From Yamagishiella unicocca (lineage: Eukaryota > Chlorophyta > Chlorophyceae > Chlamydomonadales > Volvocaceae): DNA of 64,000 bases. Shown here one piece after another: positions 12,785 to 25,084 of the stretch (its first letter is position 1; each line of letters starts with the position of its first letter). The notes beneath the pieces are model-generated. The model was not told the origin of the DNA. It searched no databases and saw only the letters and a list, made by a program, of their open reading frames with translations. Both the position numbers and the translations under genes were made by a program. The stretch lies in assembly GCA_003116995.1 (NCBI GenBank), contig BDSL01000060.1, forward strand, positions 310,001 to 374,000, written 5' to 3'.

Positions 12785-13248
12785 CCGTCCTGTCGTCAAA
12801 TCGAGAAGTTCTGATGTTCTCGTACGTTTAAAGTTGCTAGGAAAATCTATTGGAAAGTCCGTGGATGCGTGGGGCCCCTGCCGAAACTGCTCGTCGATAA
12901 AGGTCGAAACTTGAATATTGCCAAGATGAGTTGTCAATCCACGATGCAGGCTTGCTAAGATATGTTACCGGTAATAAACAAGTGGCAGGTATACCCCTTT
13001 CCTTTTCCATTACGAAGTTGCTGGCCATTTTCAGTCGATTTACAGTTGGGTCCCGTACGATGACGCAAACTGGTTCCTTTGAGCCGTTTCAGGCAACTCA
13101 ACAGCGCAACTTTCTGCCCATGAAATTATATGCCTACGTCGCCCACGCATGCACCATGATCCCTTGCAAGGCCGCCATACGCCGTTACGCCCCCAGGCCT
13201 GCTGCGGCCAGCGCCCACACCGTGCACCACCATCCGGATGCCGCGTCC

Positions 13249-16200
13249 TCACGCTAGTCCTGCGGCCAAAACGGCCTCCAGGAAAGCCTGTTTAGCGGCC
13301 GGCAACTTGTACAGGCCTGTCGCCTTACCTTGAAACCTGCACGCGGGACAGGAAAGACCGGGGTTGCGGCGACGCGCAGGGGTAGGCAGTGCAGTGCATC
13401 GACTCGTGAAAGACGCCAGCTGCTCGCAGCCGAATCTTCCTCCACGCAGATATGATGCGGTCAGCAGTTAGATGTTATCTTCTCCGCGCAGGAAGTATCA
13501 TGCAGTCAGCTGGTGGTGCCGCCTACCTGCCGGGCCTCCCACCTCCACGGCCGCCTAGCGCCGCCGCAACACACGCTCCAGCCGCTTTGACCAGCTCGGG
13601 CTGGCCGGCCACCAAGAATGTCACTTCCACACTGCGGTCAGGGAGGCAGCGGAGACTCACGTTAAGGGGATAAATGAGGCGGATTTGGGTTGTTGAAGGG
13701 GTGAAATGTGTTCTCCGCTCCCGCCGCCCCTCGACCCCCTTCCCCACTCCCTCACCTCCCGAGCCACCCCCTCAAGATCGTAGCGACCTGCCCCAAGCAA
13801 ACCAAGCAGATCAGCAGTGCTAGTCCGGTCTGTCGCTGCGACGACCGCCAGACGCAGCCAAGCAAACCAAGCAGATCAGCAGTGCTAGTCCGGTCTGTCG
13901 CTGCGACGACCGCCAGACGCAGCCGCCCCTACCCGGCCCCTGGTCACCCTCCTAGCCGGCCCCTAGTCACCCTCCTACCCGGCCCCTAGTCACCCTCCTA
14001 GCCGGCCCCTAGTCACCCTCCTAGCCGGCCCCTAGTCACCCTCCTAGCCGGCCCCTAGTCACCCTCCTAGCCGGCCCCTGGTCACCCTCCTAGCCGGCCC
14101 CTAGTCACCCTCCTAGCCGGCCCCTAGTCACCCTCCTAGCCGGCCCCTAGTCACCCTCCTAGCCGGCCCCTAGTCACCCTCCTAGCCGGCCCCTAGTCAC
14201 CCTCCTAGCCGGCCCCTGGTCACCCTCCTAGCCGGCCCCTAGTCACCCTCCTAGCCGGCCCCTGGTCACCCTCCTAGCCGGCCCCTAGTCACCCGCCTAG
14301 CCGGCCCCTAGTCACCCTCCTACCCGGCCCCTGGTCACCCTCCTAGCCGGCCCCTGGTCACCCTCCTAGCCGGCCCCCAGTCACCCGCCTAGCCCTGCCC
14401 CGCAGCCACCTGTCCTCGACGCCCGGCTTGCTCGACGGCGACACCGAGCCCGGCTCCGTGGCATCCGTCGTCAGCAGCACCAGCTGTAGCCCCGGCTGCG
14501 CCTCCAGCGCCGCCGCCGCCAAAAGAGACAAGAAGTCCAGGTCATGAGAGGGCCGGTGCAGCACTGCCCATCGGCCGCGGCAGGACGCAGCGGCGGCGGC
14601 GGCGACGGCGGCTTGCCCCTCCGCTGGCGCCGCTGGCGCCGGCGCCGCGGCGGCAGTGCCTTCGGTCCCCCGCGCCAATGCCCGGCCCAGGTGATCCGCC
14701 AGCTCTGCCGCCAGCAGCTTTCGTGCCTTGGCGCCGTCCCGGCGGTCTCTTGGGTAGTTGGAGCAGTTGCCGATACCGGTGGGGATGGGTAGTTGGTCGG
14801 TTGGGTAAAAACAGTCGATTGCCTTTTTATAAGTGAGTACCAAGCAGCTAGCAGCCATCGCTACAAACAGCAGCACGAGTAGCGCCGCCAGCACCGCCTT
14901 TGACCCGGGCCCCACCTGAGCAGCATCTCGACCATCTCCTCGTGCCGCGACTGCCAGGGTTTCAAAGGGGAGCCCGGGCGGAGAGGAGGAGGCGGCAGGT
15001 CAGGGTGCGGTGATGTGTACGGCATACACACTGCGGTGTACGACAGGACGAGGCGGCAAGGGGGGCAAAAACCAGGTGTCGAGGCAGTCAGTGGCGCGAG
15101 CGATGAAGCCCCGCACCCACCCCGACCCTTCGCCTTACCCGGCTGTTGCGGTAGTGCCAAGGCAGTTACCCCAAACCCACCCACCCCCCGCCCGCCCCCC
15201 GCCTCGTGATAAGGGTTCCGCGCTTGTTGTCGTACATGCAATGACTAAGAAGCAAAGCATTTCTACAGCTGAGGCCACAACACCGCATCATGTACGCCTC
15301 TCCCTCCCCAGCTTGCAAACACGCCCGCACAGCAAAAAATGCAACTCGCTGCCCCCTTTCCTCCCCCCCACCCCCCCGACCTGCTCCCACCTCCCCCCCC
15401 CCGCCCGCACGGTTTTCCTCTCATCCGCGGGTCTTCCTCCCAAACCCCGGCCCCGCCCGCCTCACCGGCGGACAAGTCAGCTTGGCCGTCAGCGCCGCCT
15501 CGCGCCCCAGGCAGCCAGCCAGGGCCGCCAGCGCCCGGCCGCCCGACATGAACCTCACGCGCGTCTGGCCCCGGGTCCGCTCCGCCCCCACCACCTTCAG
15601 CACCTGCACCTCACCCGTACTGCACACGTGGGTGCCTGCGGACGCAGGCGCGCACGTGACACGTCTGAGCGGGCGACCGAACTCTGCGGAGCCAACAACG
15701 CCGTACAGGTCCTAATAAGGCTACAAGGGTGCTACGGTGTCAAACAGGGGCTTCCAGGGGCTGGTTTACACGGTTTTTTCGGGTTTGATAGCCGCGTAAC
15801 AGGGGTTAGGAAGAAGGGTTTGCATGTTTTACGACCCCGCCCGCCGAGCCAGTTACCCACCGCCGCATGCGTTGATATCCAGTCCCTCCACGTTGATCAA
15901 TCGCAGCTTGCCACCCTTGATCTGCCGTGCCAAAGTAAGCGCAGAGGGGGGTTGGGGGCGGCGATTGGGGCTACTCGAGGCAGGGGTCCAGCGCCCCAAG
16001 CGGCCAGCGCCGGCAAGCTGTGTGCAGTCCTCCGCGCGCATTCGGGCCTTACGCATTCTCGTACGCCATTTAGAGGGCGCCGTACACCCATGCCGTACAC
16101 CTATGCCGTCGCGCGGCGTTACCTTGTCTGGCGGTGGCAGTTTGCCGCGAAAGGCGGAGTCGGCCCGCAGCCCCTCCATGCGCTCCACATCAGCAGCGAC

Positions 16201-18751
16201 CCGTGGGTCGAGCACCAGCGGCGCCACTCGCCGCAGCGCCCGGATCTCCTCGTTGGCTCGGGCCTCCAGCGCCAGCAGCTGCGACCGGGCAGCGGAAGGA
16301 GGGAGGGTGTGGTTTCATTCGCAGGTGGGGTGTGAAGAGGCCGGTGGGGCAGGTTAAGAGGTGCGGGAGGAGGTGGGGCAGGTTGGGGGTGCTTCCAACC
16401 CCGAAGCCTCGCCCCACCATCACGATGAACGGTCCACAGTCCATCCCCTCCTCCCCCCCAGTCCCCACCCTCCCAACCGCCAAAGCTCCCCCGCCCCACC
16501 TGCTCCGCTGTGATCTGTGGCACGGCGAGGTCCACAGCAACGCAGCCGTAGTCCCCCGACCCGTGGGTCTCTGGGTCCAGTGGGTGCAGCTCCCAGCTGG
16601 CAGTGTCCGCGCCCAGCAGCAGGTCAGCCACCGCTGAGAACACGTGCTGACCTGAGCCGACCACCAGGGGCGGAGGGGGGAAAACCCGAGGTACGACAGG
16701 GGGCGGGGAGGGTTGGGAGGAAACCCGTAGTTGCCTATTTAAGAGAAACGTAAGAAAACCGACGAGAAAAGGTCTGGGACACTCGTTTCAAAAGGTCTGG
16801 GACAATCGTCTACAGCACCAAGACGCGATGGTGCGGAGGCGGCGACCCACACGGCGAAGGCCTTACGTAAGGGGTACGGTACACGACAACCGCCCTTCCC
16901 CCTTCACCAACCGCCTTACACCCCCTCCCTCCCTCCTCTGCCCCCAACCCCGAATGCGGGCTCCCTCACCCACCCGTGTGCTGCTGCATGTGGTCGTACC
17001 GCCGCTGCCAGTCCAACCGGACCTCAACGGTCGAGCCGGGCTCCAGGGGGGCGTCCGTCACGTGGCACAGCGCGCCCTGCGTACGACAACACAGGCGCTC
17101 AGTCGCACCTCAGCCCAGGGGTGCGTGTGGCCTAAGCCGGCCATCTGGCCCGCATGTTGCATCTAGCTCCACCACTGGGGTGTGGGTACCCCCGACGACC
17201 TCCGAGCCTTCTCTCCGGCCCCCCCCCTACATTTCCCCAGTCACGTTACCGGTTCTTTTATGCATCCCGCCCCCCCGTGCAAGCCTGTCCTTTTCGCGTC
17301 AAAGGTTTTCATGCCACCCCCCCCTGCAAGCCACACGACGGTAACGGAAGCTCGCCAGTGCCGCTTAGTAATGTATCACATCTCCACGATAACGGTCGGT
17401 ACCCGGGCTGGGACGGAAACGGAGCCGGGCTGCACCGCGCCTGGCCTCACCATGTCTCAGTCCACCAACCCGGCTCGCCGTCTTACGCTTCACACGCCAC
17501 CGCACACTCCTTTGTTTCCTTCCCTTCAAACGGAAAGCAAACAAGCACGGATACAAGTGTTCGAGCATGCAGGCCACATCTATGCGGGCCAGCTATTACA
17601 CCCATGTCGTGTAACCGGTCTTTACGCCACCCCTCCGGTGCAAACACAGGGGTGGGGCCGCGCTACGCTCCTGGTCCAATCCTCCAGTCCCCCGCAATCT
17701 AGGGTGGCGCTACCCAGCCCACCCGTTGGGCCCCACCTCCTTCCATAGTACGGCAGTGACCCGCACGACAACGGTCGTACCGTCGGGTTGAGTGGACGCC
17801 AGCTGGCCTGCGCCGTTGTCCAACCAACCCGTTAGTACGACATTGGGATCGCGGGTGCCCGAGCGTGACGCGGGGCGGGACCAAGAGGGCGGGGTGACGG
17901 GGGGCAGGGACCACATGCTTTGCGAGCGGTGCGCGAGTCTCAACCCACCCGCCATCATCCCATCCCTCCACGTCGCCCTGCCGCTGTGCCTCAACCACCC
18001 ACCCTATTCAGCAGGCAGCAGCTGTTTCTTGCGTTCTTCGGTTGTGTCCTTTGTGTCCTGCGTCCCGACCCACCCTTTCACCCTCTCACCCACCCACCTG
18101 CCCACCGGCGCAGCTGCAGGGCGCTCCTCCCATACCTTCCCACACCTAGGGCTATCCTTTCGTACCTACCCCCCCTAGGGCTGTCCTCCCATACTCCCAC
18201 CCACCCTGATCGCACGGCTGTCCACCGCTCTCCGGGAACATGGGAGTGTCTTGCAGGTACACCTCGTACCGGCTCGGTGGGGCTGCTGCCGCCCCGCCAA
18301 CTGGTGCTACTGCTGCCTTTCCACCATCCCCGCCCTTGATGCTGCTAGAACTGTCCTTGCTCCTATCCTTGCCGCCCTTGGCCTCAGAGGCTGGGTTCTG
18401 GGGAGCCTCAGCTGGCGCGCAGCTGGTTGGGGCGGGGGCGCGCCGGTTAGGTTTCCCAGGGGATCCAATTTTTGGGTTGATGCTAGTGTGTTAGATGCGA
18501 GCTTCTAATAGGATACGTTTCGAATGCGTTGAGAGAGGTGAGAGAGGTAAGGTGCGGTGCGGGCACGTGCAGCTGGGCACGTGGATGCCAGGATGGAGGT
18601 CAGGACGGCATGTGGGCCAGGGTGGAGAAACCAGCGGCGTGTAGCGGGGCTAGCCGCTGGCGCACCTCACGACAGCTGTGGTCAAAGAGCGCATATAGGC
18701 ATCCTGCTGGCACAGGCAGAGGCCGGCCCCTGTGGCGTCATCATCGTCCAT
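13249..18751 (-). CDS. AARSD1-like: Alanyl-tRNA editing protein, AARSD1/AlaX type, twelve exons
   Basis: Exons 18751-18666, 18422-18205, 17807-17737, 17076-16974, 16651-16500, 16278-16123, 15921-15861, 15635-15466, 14950-14916, 14748-14410, 13631-13527 and 13336-13249 sum to 1584 nt, 527 residues, all in phase. The order of motifs is diagnostic: LCLCQQDAYMRSLTTAVV at the N terminus, MFPESGGQPCDQ (canonical PEGGGQP with Gly to Ser), the zinc site HMQQHTGQH (about 154-162), the second site NACGGTHVCSTGEVQ (Cys281, His285), then VRFMSGGRALAAL, the C-terminal helical part SRHEEMVEMLL, and the ending GRFQGKATGLYKLP. Freestanding editing factors of this family deacylate mischarged Ser- or Gly-tRNA(Ala). 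Lys/Ser/Ala-rich and Ala-rich insertions lengthen it beyond the usual 410 or so residues. Head to head with hslV. Confidence 0.93.
13794..13923. repeat. Tandem duplication, 65 bp unit, two copies, in the editing-gene intron
   Basis: The block starting caagcaaaccaagcagatca and ending in ccagacgcagc is present twice in direct succession. It lies in the intron 13632-14409. Confidence 0.9.
13932..14397. repeat. Intronic minisatellite, 23 bp unit, about 20 copies
   Basis: Units of the form accctcctagccggcccct followed by agtc or ggtc run without interruption. Most differences are single bases (agtc/ggtc, tagcc/taccc, ccctcc/cccgcc). It fills most of the intron between exons 10 and 11 of the alanyl-tRNA editing gene. 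Confidence 0.95.
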
Positions 18752-19044
18752 GTGTTTGGTGTACTGGTAGTCGCGACGGCAACGGCGTGGAGGATTTCTG
18801 GACGAAAATATATGGATTATAAATATTTTTACATGCAAGGATGTTTGGATGCCGCACTTGAGATGATGTTGGTGGCCGATGCCGTGGACGTGTCGGCATT
18901 CCCGCCCAATGAATATAGGTAGATGGCAAACCGGCAGGCGAGGAGTACGGTCGCGGCAAATCCACCACATTCCTTTAGACACCCTGTGACCCATATCGAC
19001 AGTTTCTTTCCGCTTGCCGCCGACGCCTTCCATCCCTGTGCACC
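18752..19044. promoter_or_regulatory. Shared divergent promoter region of the editing gene (-) and hslV (+)
   Basis: The two predicted start codons (18751 minus, 19045 plus) are 293 bp apart and point away from each other, so both promoters and 5' UTRs must lie here or overlap the genes. A CCAAT sequence sits near 18906 and a TATA-like tataaatattt near 18815, but neither has been shown to act. Start sites cannot be placed from the sequence. Confidence 0.6.
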
Positions 19045-22000
19045 ATGCTCGCCGGCCTTGCGGCACTGCGGCGCTCCGCTCAAAGCGGCGAATCTTTGCT
19101 AAATGTCGCATGTAGGTTTCTCAATAATTTGCATGGCTTAGGTGCATGCTCCGACACTGAGCCATATAGTTAGGCGTGACAAGCGTTGGTACGCTGGTTT
19201 CTCATTGTAAGTTATTTAGAGCCATGGATCTCTGAAATAAGCATATCCAAAATGAGCAGGTGCAAGCAGGACAGCTCTGTGGAGCAACATCTCCTCCAAT
19301 GGGCAAGGGTTGAGGGCATCCAGCAGCTACAACAGGCCAGAAGTGCACGCAACGACCATCCTTTGCGTCCGCAAAGATGATATGGTGCGCTTCGGGGGTA
19401 ATGTGGCCTGGCGTCTCGGTTGCTGTGCCATGATGCATTGCGTCCGACACTTACCACACGCAATTTGCGGCGCCAATCCAGGTGGTCATGATTGGGGATG
19501 GCCAGGTGTCTGTCGGGTCCATCACCGTCAAGCCAAATGTCAAGAAAGTGCGCCGAATAGGCGAGGGTGTGGTCGCCGGCTTTGCCGGTGAGCTGCTGGT
19601 GACGGAGGCCGTCATTCTGTCTGCAGCTGCAGTCAAACAAAAAAAGGGCAGTTAAACATGAAAGCGCATTATGCCGCAAACTGGTGCTGGCGGGTTCGTG
19701 AAGGACTCCCAGGGAACGAACCACGGGACGGCCTACGCCAGCCCGCCGCGCGCACAGCCCCTACAACCTGCCAGCCAGCTGACCGCACTGCTCTCATGTC
19801 CGTGAAGACTACCATATTACCACGTCCCTATGGGGTGATGCAACCGAACCTCCGTCTGCCCTGACCGCCTGATGCAAGGACCCGCTGCCGCCCTGGGTCG
19901 CGAAAATGCGAATCTGCAGGGACTGCTGCTGATGGGCTGTCGCTACTGGAGCGACTGGAGATGAAGCTGGAGGAGCACCCGGGTGAGGCCGGGTGAGGGG
20001 CTAGCGAGGAAACAGGTGGAAACGATATAGAAGTAAGGAATGGGGGGCGCTAGTGGTGGTGGTAAAGGGGTAGCGAGGGCAGTTTGATGTGACGGCCTAG
20101 TAGGAGGGCCAGCAGCATCGGGTACATGCAAGGTGCTTGTTGTTGTGGCCGGACGTGGGGGCATGGACGGATGTGGCCCATCGGTCAGTATGCCCTCTCT
20201 CCCCCCCACGCACACCTCGTTGGCCGTCTTCCCAGCCCCTGCTCCCGACCCTGCTGCTCCGTTGACCAACACGCGTCCCTACGCTACCCCTGCTGCGCAG
20301 GCCAGTTGCTTCGTGCGGCTGTGGAGCTAGCCAAGCAGTGGCGCCAGGACAAGGCGCTCCGGTTCCTGCAGGTACGTGGTACGTGGTCTGCCTGCGGGGC
20401 CCGCCAAGAACACCCGGTGACACGACATGGGAAGTGGACAGACGGGGGACAGGGTGGGGGGTCCAGCAGGGCTCGGGATTGGGGGGACAGGGTGGGGGCG
20501 ACAGGGCCGGGTTTCGCCGGAGGGGCGGTCCAGGGAGGGGTTAAGGGAGTGACGAGCACGAAGGGTGATGCCGCCGGGAGTCCAGGAGGACTGGATCCTG
20601 GCTTGGGCTAGGCGCCGGGACTGAAGCTTGAGGGCCGTGGAAGTCGGGAGTTCGGAAAGGGCCCCTTGGCGTTGGTGCCAGGAGCGAGGCGGAGGCATTA
20701 GTGGCAGCCGGACCGAAGTGCGGCTACCGGGCCCCCTCCTCCGGGTTCCCTGCTGGCTTCCTCGTTCTAGGCTCCCACCACCCGCACCTAAAAAGCACTA
20801 GGCGACGACAGCGGTCATCGCTTGTTCGGCGTCATCAAATGCGGTGCGGGGCTTCAGCATCAACCTCCGCCTCGGGCCACCGTCTCCCGACCCCCGGCTG
20901 CAGTCCCCTGCGCCCTGCTCTGCCCCTCCCAACTCCTCCGTCCCACCCATCCACCGTCCGACAGGCTGAGCTCCTGGTGGCGGACGCCAGCACCACCCTC
21001 ACGATATCCGGCAACGGCGACGTGCTTGAGCCGCACGATGGAGTCATGGGTGGGTGGAGCCGCGAGGGGCGCGGGGTGTGAGGTGGGAGTGGGAAAAGCG
21101 AGGCGGCGGGGGATGAGGGCGCGGAGGGCGAGGGGAGCTACGCAGCGATGGGTGATGGGTGACACATGGGTCGCAGTGCAAGGGACAGCAGCGCTGCGTG
21201 CTGTGTTGGCGAAGGGAGTATCCGTCGTAGTGGCTACCAGGCTGTGGGGAAGGTTGGGGGCACGCGGCAAGGGGTACAGTGTGATGGGAACATCATCAGA
21301 GGTGTATGTAGAGGTGGATAGCGCAATCAAGCAAGCGCAACGCGGCCAGCCATGGGATACCGCTGCCAGGACCGGATGGCAGCAGCGTGGTCGGCAGGAT
21401 GGCACCGGATGGCACCAGCGTGGACCGGATGGCAGCAGCGTGGTCGGCAGGATGGCACCGGATGGCACCAGCGTGGACCGGATGGCAGCAGCGTGGTCGG
21501 CAGGATGGCACCAGCGTGGACCGGATGGCAGCAGCGTGGTCGGCAGGATGGTACCAGCGTGGACCGGATGGCAGCAGCGTGGTCGGCAGGATGGCACCAG
21601 CGTGGACCGGATGGCAGCAGCGTGGTTGGCAGGATGGTACCAGCGTGGACCGGATGGCAGCAGCGTGGTCGGCAGGATGGCACCAGCGTGGACCGGATGG
21701 CAGCAGCGTGGTCGCAAGCCATCGCACCTGCACATCATCCGCCGCGGCCGTCATTCCACGCTTCCTGCCGCCGTGGAAGCCGTTGTCGCACCTTCCACGC
21801 ACTCCACCCGCACTCCACCCGCACTCCACCTACCCGTTTCGCAAGCTGCGTGTGGCTGGGCTCGTGACGCTAGCTGCCTCCGAGGCCGATGTCGCCCCCC
21901 CCGCCCCGGTGTACACCCCGCCACCGACTGCATCGCGGGCTGTGCACACAGTGTGACCCTTCGTTCCCCTGCACCCTCCTCTGCCCACCTCCGTCTTCCT

Positions 22001-22867
22001 CTGCCCACCTCCTGGTTTCGCCTCAACCTCTTAACTCCGCCGCCGCGCAACCCGGCGGATTCGTCTTCATCTTGGACTCCGGATCGACGCAACCCCGGAC
22101 CGACCCTCCCCTCCAGCGGTGGGATCAGGAGGGAATTTCGCGCTGGCCGCCGCCCGGGCGCTGATGGACGTACCGGGCATGGACGCGATGACGATTGGTG
22201 AGAGGGTCAGGGGCCGGTTTCGGAGCTAGCGGGCGGGGATGCGTGAATGGTTGCGCTGGCTGCTTGCACCTTACTAATTGTTGCCCTCTGGCCCTGCCCT
22301 TTTGTCGCGACCCACGCAACCTCACCAGCCGTACACCATGTTCCCTCTCAAACGCATATATTGTACAGTAGCCACGCGTATGCTGTACGGCAGCCACCCA
22401 CGTCGCCCAGATCTAGCGCTCGAGACCTGCCGCAACTTGTGCAGCATCCGCATGCGTTCTGACCCACCTGCTCCCACACGGCAAGGCCCGTCCACAAGTG
22501 CCGCCTGCGTGTCACCGCAGACACATCATACACGCATCGCGCCCCCCCCTCCCGCGGTTTTTATACACCCCCTCCCTCGATTTTTCTCGCATCCACGGGT
22601 CTTCCTCAATACCCCTCCCTTGGGGGCGGGGGGGGGCATTTCTCTTACACCCCCTCCCTCGAAAACCGCCACGCCCATCCCGCCGCCATTCCTGCTGCCT
22701 CCACCTCCTGCTGCCCCCCAGGCAAGAAGTCTATGAAGATCGCTGCCGACATGTGCATCTACACTAACGACAACTTCACTATTGAGACGATACAGGTCAC
22801 GCTGCCCGGCGCGGCCGGGGCCGCCGGCGCCACGGATCCAGCTGTCAGCGGCGCCCATTACCCCTGA
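19045..22867 (+). CDS. hslV: HslV/ClpQ peptidase subunit, mitochondrial type, eight exons
   Basis: Exons 19045-19115, 19270-19384, 19482-19587, 19920-19982, 20301-20371, 20965-21049, 22117-22197 and 22722-22867 sum to 738 nt, 245 residues, fully in phase. The product matches HslV, the threonine peptidase ring of the HslUV (ClpYQ) protease: [120 protein letters not shown] and [16 protein letters not shown]. The catalytic Thr is predicted at residue 52, after HA. The 51 residues before it are Arg/Ser/Leu-rich ([20 protein letters not shown]), fitting a mitochondrial presequence that would be removed to expose Thr. The ATPase partner HslU is not in the window. Confidence 0.95.
21368..21718. repeat. 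Intronic minisatellite, 43 bp unit, about 8 copies
   Basis: The unit combines gtggaccggatggcagcagc with gtggtcggcaggatggcacc. Two units near 21390-21480 carry an extra 10 bp (ggcaccggat). It lies in hslV intron 6 (21050-22116) and creates long spurious ORFs in all frames. Confidence 0.93.
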
Positions 22868-25084
22868 CGCGTGTTACTGCGTGGTGACTGCTGCTAGCGA
22901 GTGTTTTTTCGCCGATTAACGGTTCGCAGTCGGTAGCGAGCGATCGACGTGGCTGAATGTATGGAACGACCCAAAGTCGCGGCAGCGGTAGCTAGTGCAG
23001 CAGGTGGTTTGGGCTAGGTCCGGTGGCGGTGTCGGCGGCATCGATGCACAGCAGGGCCATCCGATCGATGTATGTGCGCTTACGTACGATGCGGCCGGGG
23101 CGGGCGGCTGGATACCGAGCCGAGCCAGCTGGCTATACAACTACCTAGCCTGGTATAGGTAGGTGCAGCACAGGCTCGCCGGGTATGTTAGCGTGTAAAC
23201 CTAGCGAGGGTACCTAGCGCAACTACCTAGCTACCTAGCTGGATGCAAGCTGACAGTGCGTGCGCGGTGGCTCAGTGCTGCTGGCATGTACGTGCTGCAG
23301 GTTGAGCAGAGCCCACGGTGCGTACATGGCGCGATTGTGCACTACCGCTGAATGGATGGATGGTGCGTGGTGTGACCGGGCCGGTACAACTGCCGGATTG
23401 TGGTGTGACCGGGCCGGTGCTACTGCTGGATTATGGTGTGACTGGGCCGGTGCTACTGCCAGATGGTGGCCTGACCAGGTGCTACTGCCACATGGGATGC
23501 TGCTGGATGAACACTGCTGGTAGCCTAACCAGGTGCTACTGCAGGATGGTGGTGTAACTGGTCGATGGTACTACTTCGTTCTGCAGCAATCCTACTGCCA
23601 CGTGTTCGCTTTACAAACACGCAGGTGCACTCTCTATGGTATCTTCCGCCAGCCAGAGACATACGTAGATGTGTAGTGGTATGTCCTCTCCTCTGGGGAG
23701 GGTGGCGTAATGCTTGTCCTCCACGCAGGTACGGTACTGCAGGTGCCCTCCAGTGCTCTCACAGGACGTCACAGGCAGGTAGGTAGGGGCCACTGTTATC
23801 ATAGGCGAGTAAGCCTGCCTTCATAATACTCATGTCGAGCCAAGGGGCACTCCCACCGGACCTGACTTGCTCTTGAAAGAGGCGGCCCATGCCGTCTACC
23901 CCGCCGCCGCCAGCAGTGGTCAGCCCTGGAGTTGATAGATGTGCACACCTCCGAAGTGACGTCTTTTTGAGAGTTCTTCATGTTCTTTGCTTGTGTTCAG
24001 TGCTCACTAGGTAAGCAGGTCAAGTTAGTGACTGGCGCACGTGCCCGGCCGCGGTCCTTGCTGATACGTCAAACAAAGTCTACCCTAAAGTCGTCGTGAG
24101 CGACCCGCGGCCACAGCATTACGCCAGGTACTACAAGTTCAAGCCCTTTATATCTGTCCGGGTCAAAACTTTTAATTCGATATTCAGCCGTCTTTCTGAA
24201 TATGCCGGAAACAGCTGTTTCCGGCTGAAAATTCGTTTCCAATTGCACTTTTGCGCACCCTTTTTCTTGCAAATACTAGGCATCTGGGTCGCCATTATCG
24301 CCATGACGCCTCGTTGTACGCGAGGGAGTGGAAGCCTTGCGGAACATTTTGGTTTTCGACGAGATCAGGTTTCCTGAAAGGTTTCCCGCGCGAAGAGCAT
24401 CATCCTCGTCGTCGCTATAGTCATACAACCCACTCATTTCATACGCGGAAAGGGCATAGCCTGTTAGATTAATATATGGATAAACAAAAGACAATCTAAA
24501 ATGTCGAGGTAACATGTGGTTTGGATCCGTGTCCGGTCTGTGTGCTGGACGACTCGTATGCGTTCTATTTAGGGAATGAGGCTGAGGTTTTTTTGCAAGT
24601 TTTCATAACCCGGGATGTGAAAATAAGTGCGAAACCAGTTTCCCGGCTGGTAATGTGAACATCGGCTTAAAACTGATTTCCGAGTTGAAGTCAAACTTAA
24701 AGACACAGTTTCGGTCATGTGTAAATGGCCCCTTACTCACTACCGAATGTCGTGTGGCAGAAGTAGCGGTGCATTCCGTAGTCGGCAAGAGCCTCGCCGG
24801 AGTGTAGCCGGCAAAACAAGACGGTATACGTATTTCGTATGTATGGGTATTCGGCGTATATATGTCTGGTAGGCACATCCGCCAGTTTTAGCGGAACAGG
24901 ATAATAGCGCCGTATTCGGAGGCTATACACGTGGCAGACCTATACATCTCGTCCGTGTGGGTTCTATCTGTTTTAGGTTCGTCCCCCTGCCATTTGCTTG
25001 TCGACTCCCTTTTGTGGCTGCTCTACGCGGGCGTCTTCTTGTCACCCTTTCCCGCTGCTGTTTCGTGTGGGTTGTGCGTTTTGT
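22868..25084. other. Intergenic, no recognised gene; short tandem repeats near its left end
   Basis: Begins with the hslV 3' UTR; a TGTAA-type polyadenylation signal as used in volvocine algae occurs near 23194. Low-complexity acctagc and tacctag motifs lie at 23140-23240. From about 24.1 kb the DNA is clearly less GC-rich than the genes. I found no coding signature. Confidence 0.45.
23375..23560. repeat. Degenerate tandem repeat, about 33 bp unit
   Basis: Repeats of ggtgtgaccgggccggt followed by a variable tactgccggat-like tail occur about five to six times with increasing divergence to the right. Confidence 0.75.

Noticed and set aside
14358..14915. A separate membrane protein starting MGPGSKAVLAALLVLLFVAM
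   Set aside because: The hydrophobic stretch is intron sequence. The downstream part joins in phase to exon 9 of the alanyl-tRNA editing gene and matches its C-terminal domain.
20822..22201. A 459-codon plus-strand ORF rich in W/Q/R repeats
   Set aside because: It reads through the 43-bp minisatellite in an hslV intron. Only its two ends overlap real exons.
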